Of a stretch of 36,991 nucleotides of DNA, positions 26,287 through 33,712 are shown piece by piece. The position numbers and the translations under genes were made by a program. This DNA comes from Leptolyngbyaceae cyanobacterium RU_5_1. Its GTDB lineage: Bacteria > Cyanobacteriota > Cyanobacteriia > Leptolyngbyales > Leptolyngbyaceae. The stretch is from assembly GCA_012034055.1 (NCBI GenBank), contig JAAUSG010000022.1:1-36991 (forward strand), in the 5' to 3' direction. The notes beneath the pieces are model-generated. The model had not been told where the DNA came from. It did no database searches and was given only the letters and a program-made list of their open reading frames with translations. The stretch's first letter is position 1. Each line of letters begins with the position of its first letter.

Positions 26287-27009
26287 ATGCCCACCACCAC
26301 CATCATCCGCCTCGAAGACATCCACAAAATCTACGGCTCTGGCGAGACAGAGGTTCGTGCTCTGTCCGGGGTCAACTTAACGGTTGAGCAGGGTGAGTTC
26401 TGCGCCATCATGGGGGCGTCTGGTTCCGGCAAATCCACAATGATGAATATCATTGGCTGCCTCGACAAACCCACCTCCGGGCGCTATTATCTCGATTCAG
26501 CGGATGTCTCACGGCTGAACGACACTGACCTTGCCCATGTCCGCAACCGCAAGCTGGGGTTTGTGTTTCAACAGTTTCATCTGCTGCCTCAGTTGACGGC
26601 GCTGGAAAACGTGATGTTGCCGTTGGTCTACGCCAATGTGCCGGAACGATCGCGCCGCGATCGCGCCGTTGAAGCTCTGACTCGTGTGGGTCTGGCGCAC
26701 CGGCTGCATAACCGACCCAACCAGCTTTCCGGTGGACAGCAGCAGCGGGTTGCGATCGCGCGGGCGATCGTGGGTCGCCCCGTGTTGCTACTGGCAGACG
26801 AACCCACCGGTGCTCTGGACTCCCACACCACCGTGGAAATTCTCGACATCTTTGCTGAACTGAATGCCAACGGCATGACGGTTGTGATGGTCACTCACGA
26901 ACCAGACGTAGCCAGGCGTACCCGTCGAATTATCTGGTTTAAAGACGGCACCGTGGTGGAACCTAACCTGATTCCCAGCGAACTCAATCAGCTGCTTGCC
27001 ATAACTTAG
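26287..27009 (+). CDS. MacB/LolD-type ABC transporter ATPase
   Basis: The 240-residue ATPase has Walker [11 protein letters not shown]-loop F-Q-Q-F-H-L-L, signature L-S-G-G-Q-Q-Q-R-V, Walker [14 protein letters not shown] and H-loop T-H-E. It powers the permease just upstream. The ATG at 26287 is chosen because the upstream in-frame codons are translated CCTCCGT repeat. The sequence matches the MacB/FtsE/LolD ATPase class. Confidence 0.96.
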   Translation: MPTTTIIRLEDIHKIYGSGETEVRALSGVNLTVEQGEFCAIMGASGSGKSTMMNIIGCLDKPTSGRYYLDSADVSRLNDTDLAHVRNRKLGFVFQQFHLLPQLTALENVMLPLVYANVPERSRRDRAVEALTRVGLAHRLHNRPNQLSGGQQQRVAIARAIVGRPVLLLADEPTGALDSHTTVEILDIFAELNANGMTVVMVTHEPDVARRTRRIIWFKDGTVVEPNLIPSELNQLLAIT

Positions 27010-27078
27010 CCCATCTGCCACGCCTTCTTGCGATGGGCACGGGCAAGACCCTTTGCCCATCCTACGATGATGGGTAGG
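27008..27078. repeat. CCCATCCTACGATGATGGGTAGG-type repeat
   Basis: Several GCCCAT/ATGGGC and CCTACGATGATGGGTAGG segments form imperfect inverted repeats after the ATPase stop codon. It belongs with the GTAGG(T/A)TGGGT family and, lying between convergent genes, might end transcription. Confidence 0.55.
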
Positions 27079-27096
27079 TCCTTTGTTGGAAATCTC

Positions 27097-27780
27097 CTAA
27101 CGCGCCCAGTTACTGCTGATCCAGAGATAGACAAATAACGCACAAGCCACTAAAGCACCCAACGCCCACTTAACTGCATTTTTGATTAATCCAGCGCTTT
27201 GGCTTGCTTTGGCTCCTTGAGCCTGGGCTTGCAACTGATCCCTGAGGGTTTTGATTCTGGATTGAATTTGAGTTTTTAGTGCGCCAGGATTCTTGGCATC
27301 GACTGAAAGACCCAACGTATTCAGCTGATCCGCCAGTTTTTTAATGTCTTGAGGAGTACTACGATTGAGTTGGTCTTCGAGCTGTTGTAGTTGAACTAAC
27401 TGTTGATCGACTCGCTGGCTAACCTGCAAGTCAGTTCGAGCGCTTAACGTTGAGGCTTGTAAACCAACTGAGGGAACCATCACCAGAAACAGGAATGCCA
27501 AAAGTAGACAGAGCCATGACAGAATCCATAACACAATTTTTTCAAATGGCTTCCGGTCATAAAACTCACCAAAAAACACTAGAGCAAATCCTAGTAGTGG
27601 AACCACAACCCGCTCAACAAATTGGCCAACTGTTTGCAGTCCCCAAGTGGGATCCGAAGTACGAATTGAAGCCAAAATTTGGATGGCATCAATCAGTGCA
27701 AAGACCAGTAAGCCATAGCCAATCCAGCGCAGTCTATAGATGGATCGATTTTCGTTCGTGTCGTCGGGTGATACAGCCAT
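27097..27780 (-). CDS. HpsJ-like protein, cyanoexosortase A-associated
   Basis: The 227-residue protein has three membrane segments near its start (about 15-37, 54-76 and 84-104), a coiled-coil region (about 115-195) with L-V-Q-L-Q-Q-L-E-D-Q-L-N, and a final membrane segment (about 203-223). This architecture and its position behind cyanoexosortase A match the HpsJ-like family, first linked to hormogonium polysaccharide secretion in Nostoc. The start at the ATG 27780 begins with the usual polar lead; an earlier in-frame start adds sixteen doubtful residues. Its exact role is unknown. Confidence 0.75.
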   Translation of the reverse strand: MAVSPDDTNENRSIYRLRWIGYGLLVFALIDAIQILASIRTSDPTWGLQTVGQFVERVVVPLLGFALVFFGEFYDRKPFEKIVLWILSWLCLLLAFLFLVMVPSVGLQASTLSARTDLQVSQRVDQQLVQLQQLEDQLNRSTPQDIKKLADQLNTLGLSVDAKNPGALKTQIQSRIKTLRDQLQAQAQGAKASQSAGLIKNAVKWALGALVACALFVYLWISSNWAR

Positions 27781-27874
27781 AGACGGATTCCTCTGAAAAT
27801 AGAGCAATTCTCGATTGAGTGAAGTCATTCCCCTTTAAGGGAGTCAAGGGAGTTCAGCTATTCACGCGATCGCT

Positions 27875-28569
27875 TTAAGGGTTCGGAAAGTTTGATTGCC
27901 ACCCTTGATGCCAGGAGAACCACGCTGTTTCTAAATCGTTGTAAACTCCCTTGTCTAATGAGACTAGTTCAGATTTGGGGCTTGTCTTTGGTGTAGATAG
28001 TTCTAACGGTGTAGACATTAGTGTCCACAGGCATCGGCGATCGATCAAAGACTCCCGACCCAAAATCCAGGGTACTATACGATCCACTCGTAAATCGTGA
28101 GTATAGCGATTTTGGGTGAACTGTTGCTCTGTAACGGTACTTTCGCCGCGCGGATTGATGCAAGCCGTCAGATAAGCCCGTCCGTTGCCGGAGACCGTTC
28201 CATAGTGTCCTACGCCTGGCTGATACTTAGGCTTTAAACTAGCGTTTGCTGTTTTGATCGCAGTGTAAACGAATAAATAACGACTCACGTTGCCATCACT
28301 AATCATGTACTGCAATTCCACATCCAGTGGGCGATCGCCCTACGATAACGGTAATGCTGTCCAAATTTGGAATCAGGATTGGGTTGGATTGAAGTGCTGT
28401 CTAGAAACTGCCAGTCTGCAAGGGAAACTGTGGGTGGCAGCGCGTTGGATGGTTTGGCAGAAGTGTCTGATTTTGGAGCGGTGGCCACTTTAGACAACAC
28501 CAGCAAAACACACCCTAGTGTTGCCGCTAGCAATGAAATCCGAATGGGCTGCCAGGTCAACTTAGGCAT
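27875..28569 (-). pseudogene. Cyanoexosortase A system-associated protein, frameshifted
   Basis: The first frame gives M-P-K-L-T-W, a membrane anchor, and a domain ending W-Q-F-L-D-S-T-S...Y-R-Y-R, then a stop shortly after 28320. Moving one base at 28341/28342 restores G-D-R-P-L-D-V-E-L-Q-Y-M-I, followed by Y-L-F-V-Y-T, K-Y-Q-P-G-V-G-H-Y and C-L-W-T-L-M-S-T-P-L to 27875. Together they form one cyanoexosortase-associated protein of about 230 residues. The start at 28569 overlaps the exosortase stop by eight bases, so the genes are coupled. The missing base is next to GCGATCGCCC. It could be decay or an assembly error. Confidence 0.8.
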
Positions 28570-29437
28570 TCCCTTCGGCTCCGGAGTCTGGCTTTTGGGT
28601 CGGTTGACGCAGGAACGCAAACCAGCAGAAGCATCCAAACAGGAGAACCGCGATCGCCGAAAACATCAGCGATCCAGTTCCCTCATGCCAGTAGTCAAAT
28701 GCATACTTATCCCCTGCGTTGTTGAGAATTGCCATCAGGGCAACGCGGATGGAGTTGATGACGAAACCGATCGCGATCGCCACCCCAACACACAGCATTT
28801 TTTGTAGATGAGAGCGAACTGGAAACATCAACAGAAACAGCACCGAAATATTTAGCATCTGCAGCATGTTGTGAATACCAGAGCAGGCTCCATAGACTTG
28901 AACCCTACTGCTGACGGTTGCTCCATGTCCCAGGATGTTCAGAAACACGCCCTGTCGCTGAACCTCAAGTCCTAAGTACCCCAGAATCAATGTCGCAGCT
29001 TTAGCTGTGATTTCTGACAAATCAATGGACTGTAAGGTGAGTTCCAGGAATGGATAAATAGCCAGCAGCCCAAAAATCGTGAGTTCTTTCCAGTATTGAC
29101 GCAGCCCCTTGGCACTGGAGGCCAGCAGTCCTAAGCCGATCGCGGCCACCAGCGGAAATGCCCACCCAGAGCTGCTAGAGTCCGGAGAAGACGCAACTCG
29201 CAGCCCCAGTAGAATCAGCATCAAACTCCCAATTGCACTGGAAATCACCCCACTTTGTAGCGTTACGGTTTGATACTTGTCCCACAGCAAAGAACCCGCC
29301 GCAACCCAAAACAGAACACTGGTCGCAAATAGCTCAGTATCATCGGCATGACTCAGCAGAGTTAAATGAAGGGCCACCAGTGCAGCCGCGATCGCCAACA
29401 GCCAAAACTTCGGCTCCAAATACCTTGACAAATCCAT
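28562..29437 (-). CDS. crtA: Cyanoexosortase A (PEP-CTERM sorting transpeptidase)
   Basis: The 291-residue protein has about eight membrane segments and the exosortase catalytic triad: Cys185 in V-Y-G-A-C-S-G-I-H-N-M, Arg231 in I-N-S-I-R-V-A-L-M-A, and His251 in Y-W-H-E-G-T-G-S. Exosortases cleave C-terminal PEP-CTERM-type signals of exported proteins and process surface proteins linked to exopolysaccharide. The name crtA here means cyanoexosortase, not a carotenoid gene. The ATG at 29437 is preferred over a TTG four codons earlier. Downstream partners overlap or follow closely on the same strand. No PEP-CTERM substrate was noticed in this window. Confidence 0.9.
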   Translation of the reverse strand: MDLSRYLEPKFWLLAIAAALVALHLTLLSHADDTELFATSVLFWVAAGSLLWDKYQTVTLQSGVISSAIGSLMLILLGLRVASSPDSSSSGWAFPLVAAIGLGLLASSAKGLRQYWKELTIFGLLAIYPFLELTLQSIDLSEITAKAATLILGYLGLEVQRQGVFLNILGHGATVSSRVQVYGACSGIHNMLQMLNISVLFLLMFPVRSHLQKMLCVGVAIAIGFVINSIRVALMAILNNAGDKYAFDYWHEGTGSLMFSAIAVLLFGCFCWFAFLRQPTQKPDSGAEGNA

Positions 29438-29504
29438 TTTGCTTATCAACTCAGCAGCTTTTTCAGGAATAAGTAAGCGGACACAATTAGACTAAACACT
29501 TTGA

Positions 29505-29580
29505 GTAGGTTGGGTTGAGGTGCGAAACCCAACATCGGGCAGAAGATTGATGGGTTTCGCCATCGCTCTACCCATCCTAC
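29505..29580. repeat. GTAGGTTGGGT-type dispersed repeat
   Basis: It begins GTAGGTTGGGTTGAGGTGCG and ends CTACCCATCCTAC, giving inverted ends, with internal GAAACCCAAC/GATGGGTTTCGC pairing. It lies between the divergent cyanoexosortase and Uma2 genes. Confidence 0.7.
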
Positions 29581-29739
29581 AAATAATTAAGGCGACCTCC
29601 TTACATTCATTTAGTTTCGCAGCAGAGACGATTCTGTAAACTTCTCCTACCGAACCTTAGTCAAAAATTAACTTAGATTCTTTCAATCGACTATTTGCTA
29701 CCCTGAGTATCATCGGCATGTGTGGAACAGGTAGTTGCC

Positions 29740-30465
29740 ATGTCTTCGGTTCAAAATCCGGTTATCGCCGTGTCAGAGGAAGAGATACCTTCTCTTCCAC
29801 CCTGTGATTTGTATAGCGATGAGCCACCGTTGGAAACTGACCTTCATTTACAGCAAATCATCCTGCTTCTAGAATGCCTCAACTGGTGGTGGCAAGATCC
29901 CGCAGGGATCAACAAAACTGCACGTAACGACTTCTACGCAAGCGCTAACACCACCATTTACTTCAGTGAAAAGCAGCTTAAGAGCCGAGACTTCCGCGGC
30001 CCCGACTTCTTTGTTGTATTGGGCGTTGAACATAGACCCCGCAAGAGTTGGGTTGTTTGGGCAGAAGATGGCAAAACGCCCAATGTAATTATTGAAGTGC
30101 TGTCTGAGAGCACAGCAGCCGTTGACCGAGGTTTGAAAAAGCAGCTTTATCAAGATGTGCTCAAAGTCTATGACTACTTCTGGTTTGACCCAGACACATT
30201 GGAATTTGCAGGGTTTTGCTTAGTGAATGGGCAGTACCAATCTCTAAAGCCAACCGAGCAGGGCTGGCTGTGGAGCGAACAATTGCAATTATTCTTGGGG
30301 ATTTATGAGAACAAGCTGCGCTACTTCACCCCAGAAGGGCAGCTGATTCCGTCACTGACAGAAGCGGCATTGGCAGCAGAACAACGGGCAGAGCAAGAAA
30401 CTCAACGGGCAGACCGTTTAGCGGCCAAACTGCGAGAACTGAACATTGACCCAGACAGCGTGTGA
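29740..30465 (+). CDS. Uma2-family endonuclease-like protein (DUF820)
   Basis: The 241-residue protein shows the Uma2 fold, a PD-(D/E)xK nuclease relative: G-P-D-F-F-V-V (Asp), P-N-V-I-I-E-V-L-S-E-S-T (Glu), and K-K-Q-L-Y-Q-D-V-L-K-V-Y-D-Y-F-W. It ends with a coiled-coil tail rich in A/E/Q/R (about 205-235), common in this family. Cyanobacteria carry many copies; their function is unproven. A GTG six codons upstream is another possible start. The stop is followed after two bases by the SWIM gene start, so they form an operon. Confidence 0.85.
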   Translation: MSSVQNPVIAVSEEEIPSLPPCDLYSDEPPLETDLHLQQIILLLECLNWWWQDPAGINKTARNDFYASANTTIYFSEKQLKSRDFRGPDFFVVLGVEHRPRKSWVVWAEDGKTPNVIIEVLSESTAAVDRGLKKQLYQDVLKVYDYFWFDPDTLEFAGFCLVNGQYQSLKPTEQGWLWSEQLQLFLGIYENKLRYFTPEGQLIPSLTEAALAAEQRAEQETQRADRLAAKLRELNIDPDSV

Positions 30466-30467
30466 TC

Positions 30468-31490
30468 ATGACCGACTCCTTTCAACAATCAAGCCGTGAA
30501 TGGTGGGCCCAGCGTTGGATTGATGTGCTGGAATCCTTTGGCTGGGTACGACGACTGGCGCGCGCCCGGGTTTATGCGCGTGAAGGCAACGTTCTCAGCA
30601 TTGAATTTAAAGGTTCGAAAGTCTTCGCTCGCGTGCAAGGCACTGCCCCTGAGCCTTATAAGGTAACACTCTCCCTGGATTCCTTCACCGATGAACAGTG
30701 GAGCTACATTATTGAATCCATGTCCCAACGAGCAATTTTCTCTGCCAAACTGCTAGCGGGAGAAATGCCACAGAGCATTGAAGATGTGTTTACGGCAAAC
30801 GGGCTGAGTCTGTTTCCCTTTACAAAATTTGATATCCATAGCCGCTGTTCCTGCCCCGATCCGGCCAACCCCTGCAAGCATATTGGCGCGGTCTATTATC
30901 TGCTGGGCGATCGCTTCAGCGAAGATCCCTTCGTTCTCTTTCAACTGCGCGGTCGAACCAAAGAGCAAATCATCGACGCTCTTCGACAGATTCGGGGTCA
31001 AGCAGGCGCTGAACAAAACTCCACTCCTAATCAATCAGACTCTCCCCACCCCTCTCCCCACCCCCATTCCGTTGACTTCGGCGTGAACGACTCCGTCGAG
31101 CATCATCCGTTGGCTGAACACTCCGGTAATGAACTGTTTGATCAAGACGCACAGTCGAGAGATCAGCCGAACCGCTCAAGTCGAAGTGATCAAGACGCTC
31201 ACTCGAACGACACTTACGGCAGCCCACTTCCCACTCCCCTCAACCTGACTCAATTCTGGCAATACACTGACCAACTTGAACCGTCCCTTGTCGTGATTGC
31301 TCCGCTACCCGGCAGTGAGACAGTGCTGGATGTATTAGGACCGATTCCACTAAGAACAGAGGACTCTAGTGATACAACCACGGCTCAGACAGTGTCTCAA
31401 ACAACAATGGATTACCTGAAAACGCTTTATCAAAGCGTCAGCGAACAGGCCGTTCTAGCAGGAATGAATATAGGTGACGGTGAAAAGTAA
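30468..31490 (+). CDS. SWIM zinc-finger protein
   Basis: The 340-residue protein has the SWIM motif C-S-C-P-D-P-A-N-P-C-K-H near residue 125, with the N-terminal A-R-V-Q-G-T-A-P-E-P-Y-K-V and later Y-Y-L-L-G-D-R-F regions of bacterial SWIM proteins. SWIM fingers bind DNA or proteins and such genes often sit beside SNF2/Rad54-type helicases. None is present here. Residues about 185-260 are a Ser/Pro/Asp/His-rich linker containing a D-Q-D-A-(Q/H)-S repeat and a CCCCACCCC tract. It is the second gene after Uma2. Confidence 0.85.
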   Translation: MTDSFQQSSREWWAQRWIDVLESFGWVRRLARARVYAREGNVLSIEFKGSKVFARVQGTAPEPYKVTLSLDSFTDEQWSYIIESMSQRAIFSAKLLAGEMPQSIEDVFTANGLSLFPFTKFDIHSRCSCPDPANPCKHIGAVYYLLGDRFSEDPFVLFQLRGRTKEQIIDALRQIRGQAGAEQNSTPNQSDSPHPSPHPHSVDFGVNDSVEHHPLAEHSGNELFDQDAQSRDQPNRSSRSDQDAHSNDTYGSPLPTPLNLTQFWQYTDQLEPSLVVIAPLPGSETVLDVLGPIPLRTEDSSDTTTAQTVSQTTMDYLKTLYQSVSEQAVLAGMNIGDGEK

Positions 31491-32151
31491 CTCCCGCTCT
31501 ATTCAAGCGTTGGCGGACAGCATCGCGGCGCTAACCAATGATGTCCATGCTCTTACTGACGAAAGCAGGAAAGCTCAGTCCGAAAGAGCAGAATTTAGAC
31601 AGGCGATGCTGGGTATACTACTTCGCTTTCTTCAGCGCCAGGAGCATATCAACCTGCCCGGTGGTTGGCTCAGGTTGAGTAGAGGTAACGGCGAGACCGC
31701 GAATAGAGTTCAGAACAGCGGTATATTCAGGGGGGACAGGGGTTTGAGTCATGGTGGCAAATCGATTAACCAGGGTCATGGTTTTGTCCATATCGACGTA
31801 GAAGTAGCCCAGGTTGTTTTTGGGCAGCACGCCCGTCATCCCTTTAAAGGGATCGCTGCTGTCAAGGGAGGGGTTGGGCTTGTTGGCAACCACGTCTACG
31901 AGGGGTCCCAGCGCAACAAAAATGGAGTCATTATCCAACCAACCGTGTCCCAATACTGCGCCGTAAGGGGTTTTCCACTCAGTAATTTTCTTGCCCTGGA
32001 GGTCGCGCTCTTGAATCGCAATGGAGTTGTTGGAGCTACTTTTAGCCAGGGTATCGAGTTTGCTGATCGTGGCTTCAGCAGTCTTGCGATCGCTCGTGTC
32101 AATCACCATCACACCGCCAAATCCGGTTTGAGCCAGGATGCCCCGGTCTGA
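31474..32151 (+). CDS. Doubtful small coiled-coil gene running antisense into DUF3352 gene
   Basis: From a GTG overlapping the SWIM stop, the first 48 residues read as an ordered helix (I-Q-A-L-A-D-S-I-A-A-L-T, then E-S-R-K-A-Q-S-E-R-A-E-F-R-Q-A-M-L). This looks like a real cyanobacterial small protein. After position 31618 the frame continues only as the antisense of the DUF3352 gene and is probably not meaningful. I infer a truncated third gene of the Uma2-SWIM operon. Confidence 0.3.
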   Translation: MTVKSNSRSIQALADSIAALTNDVHALTDESRKAQSERAEFRQAMLGILLRFLQRQEHINLPGGWLRLSRGNGETANRVQNSGIFRGDRGLSHGGKSINQGHGFVHIDVEVAQVVFGQHARHPFKGIAAVKGGVGLVGNHVYEGSQRNKNGVIIQPTVSQYCAVRGFPLSNFLALEVALLNRNGVVGATFSQGIEFADRGFSSLAIARVNHHHTAKSGLSQDAPV

Positions 32152-33237
32152 GGGAACCAGCCCAATGCCAAACTCGCCATCCATCCAGCCGAAGATATCC
32201 TTGTCCAAGTCGAAGTCAGCCGATTTCGCCGATTGCCGCATGGTGTCAATCGCTTGCTGGCTGTCGGGATTGGTTTCTGCTTGTTTCACCACCTGGGACC
32301 AGTAGTAGTTAATGTTGGCTCCATTCACCAAAGCCAGTGTATCCGCCGGAAACTGGGCAATCACTTTGCCAGGAGTGGGCTTGTACTCAGCCTTCGGCGC
32401 TTGCGGATCAACCGTCGCGAAGGCTTTTATGCGTAAACCAGTCTCTTCGACGCCAATCCCCGCGACAAGGGATTTGACTTGCTTAAGCTGCTGCATCGTC
32501 GCAGGCGGTAGCGGAGTGGCGTTGGGAGAGCTGTTTGCGATCTGCTGAATCGCGGTGGCGTAATCCAATAGGTAGACGTGGGCGATCGCATTCTGGACAT
32601 CAACAGGTTTCGATAAAATCGCCTCTGCACCTGGTTTAGATGCCAGAGACGGCTCCCCTTTAGCGGTATCAATTGCTTGCTGAACCGCGTTTTGTTCCGG
32701 CGCAATCACCAGGTAATCGTTTAGAACTGTTGAATAGGTTGAATTATCTTGACTGCCGAAAATCTTGTTGCCTTTATAATCGCTTTCTTTGCCCTTGCCG
32801 CCGGACTGACTGGCCAGTTTCGCCGCAAAGTTTAAAGCGCTCACCTTATCTCGAATCGTGACCACCATGAGTAGATTTGGCGTCTCACTACCTGCCTCGG
32901 CTGGCAGCACCGCCATCATGGCGTCACCCATCCACGGCCGGATATCTTTTTCAAAATCAATATTACTTTTTGTCAATACTTGCTGTTCAAACTCCTTTAG
33001 CCCCTTATCAAATACTTGTTGCGCTTCTGGGGTGCCAAATTCCTTTAGTTTTGCCCAGGCCCGCAGATCGCTGGAAAAATACGTGGCCAGGTAAGCGTCG
33101 TCTGGTACGACTTTCGCGATCGCCAACGGAGCCATACCGCCCTTTGCAGGACCCTTGAAATACAGGTAAGCGGCTGTACCACCTGCAACCAGAACGGCTG
33201 CACCAATTGCAGGAAGAAGGAATTTCTTACCAGACAT
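31618..33237 (-). CDS. DUF3352 domain-containing membrane-anchored protein
   Basis: The 539-residue protein starts M-S-G-K-K-F-L-L-P-A-I-G with one membrane segment (about 5-25). The large domain that follows has A-P-L-A-I-A-K-V-V-P-D-D-A-Y-L-A-T-Y-F and P-W-M-G-D-A-M-M-A-V-L-P, typical of DUF3352 proteins, which are common in cyanobacteria and of unknown function. Most of the chain should lie outside the plasma membrane. The ATG at 33237 is preferred because the twelve upstream residues add a charged stretch before the anchor. A possible coiled-coil gene overlaps its 3' end from the other side. Confidence 0.88.
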   Translation of the reverse strand: MSGKKFLLPAIGAAVLVAGGTAAYLYFKGPAKGGMAPLAIAKVVPDDAYLATYFSSDLRAWAKLKEFGTPEAQQVFDKGLKEFEQQVLTKSNIDFEKDIRPWMGDAMMAVLPAEAGSETPNLLMVVTIRDKVSALNFAAKLASQSGGKGKESDYKGNKIFGSQDNSTYSTVLNDYLVIAPEQNAVQQAIDTAKGEPSLASKPGAEAILSKPVDVQNAIAHVYLLDYATAIQQIANSSPNATPLPPATMQQLKQVKSLVAGIGVEETGLRIKAFATVDPQAPKAEYKPTPGKVIAQFPADTLALVNGANINYYWSQVVKQAETNPDSQQAIDTMRQSAKSADFDLDKDIFGWMDGEFGIGLVPSDRGILAQTGFGGVMVIDTSDRKTAEATISKLDTLAKSSSNNSIAIQERDLQGKKITEWKTPYGAVLGHGWLDNDSIFVALGPLVDVVANKPNPSLDSSDPFKGMTGVLPKNNLGYFYVDMDKTMTLVNRFATMTQTPVPPEYTAVLNSIRGLAVTSTQPEPTTGQVDMLLALKKAK

Positions 33238-33426
33238 ATTTATCGATTTCCTCGAATAATTGATTTCACTCAATCATCACAACACAGGAAATGGAGTTGG
33301 TTCCGGAGATAATCGTGATCCAAATCACGTTCATTGGTTGAAATTGTCACAAAATCGGCATCGTTCGATCACGCGACTGGCGAGGCGTTAGCAGGATACT
33401 AGAGATGTCGAGTTGTCCTGTATGCT

Positions 33427-33642
33427 ATGCAAGCCCAAGCCCTGCCTCCACTGTCTATTCAACAAACTATTGAACAAATATCGATTGAACAAGTTGTTGA
33501 GCGGATTCTGTCCTCACGCCAAATTACCCGTCAAGACCAATACTCACTGCTGGCGCTGAGTACCCTGACTGATCAGGAACAAGCATTGATCAATAAAGTA
33601 TTCGATCGCCTGCGATTGGGACTGCTCAGGGTTGTGAATTAA
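33427..33642 (+). CDS. Small conserved cyanobacterial protein, unknown function
   Basis: The 71-residue protein is mostly helical, with I-E-Q-V-V-E-R-I-L-S-S-R-Q-I-T-R-Q-D-Q and L-I-N-K-V-F-D-R-L-R-L-G-L-L-R-V-V-N. I recall similar short proteins in many cyanobacteria, without known function. It lies 189 bp from the divergent DUF3352 gene. Its stop codon TAA is the first three bases of the copy C repeat. Confidence 0.8.
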   Translation: MQAQALPPLSIQQTIEQISIEQVVERILSSRQITRQDQYSLLALSTLTDQEQALINKVFDRLRLGLLRVVN

Positions 33643-33712
33643 ACCTTATTCATGTCCAGACCTGGAGTTCTGCTTCAGGGAAAGCTACAGATTCCCAGGT
33701 GGACGTGGTTTA
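33640..33712 (+). repeat. 73-bp inverted-repeat element, copy C, filling a convergent gap
   Basis: It starts TAAACCTTATTCATGTCCAG and ends GGTGGACGTGGTTTA. The left TAA is the stop codon of the 71-residue gene, and the right TTA is the inverse stop of the ggt gene. The element therefore spans the entire gap and could act as a two-way terminator. Confidence 0.9.

Noticed and set aside
28562-29437. Carotenoid gene crtA
   Set aside because: The C/R/H triad and membrane layout are of an exosortase; the name is shared by coincidence.
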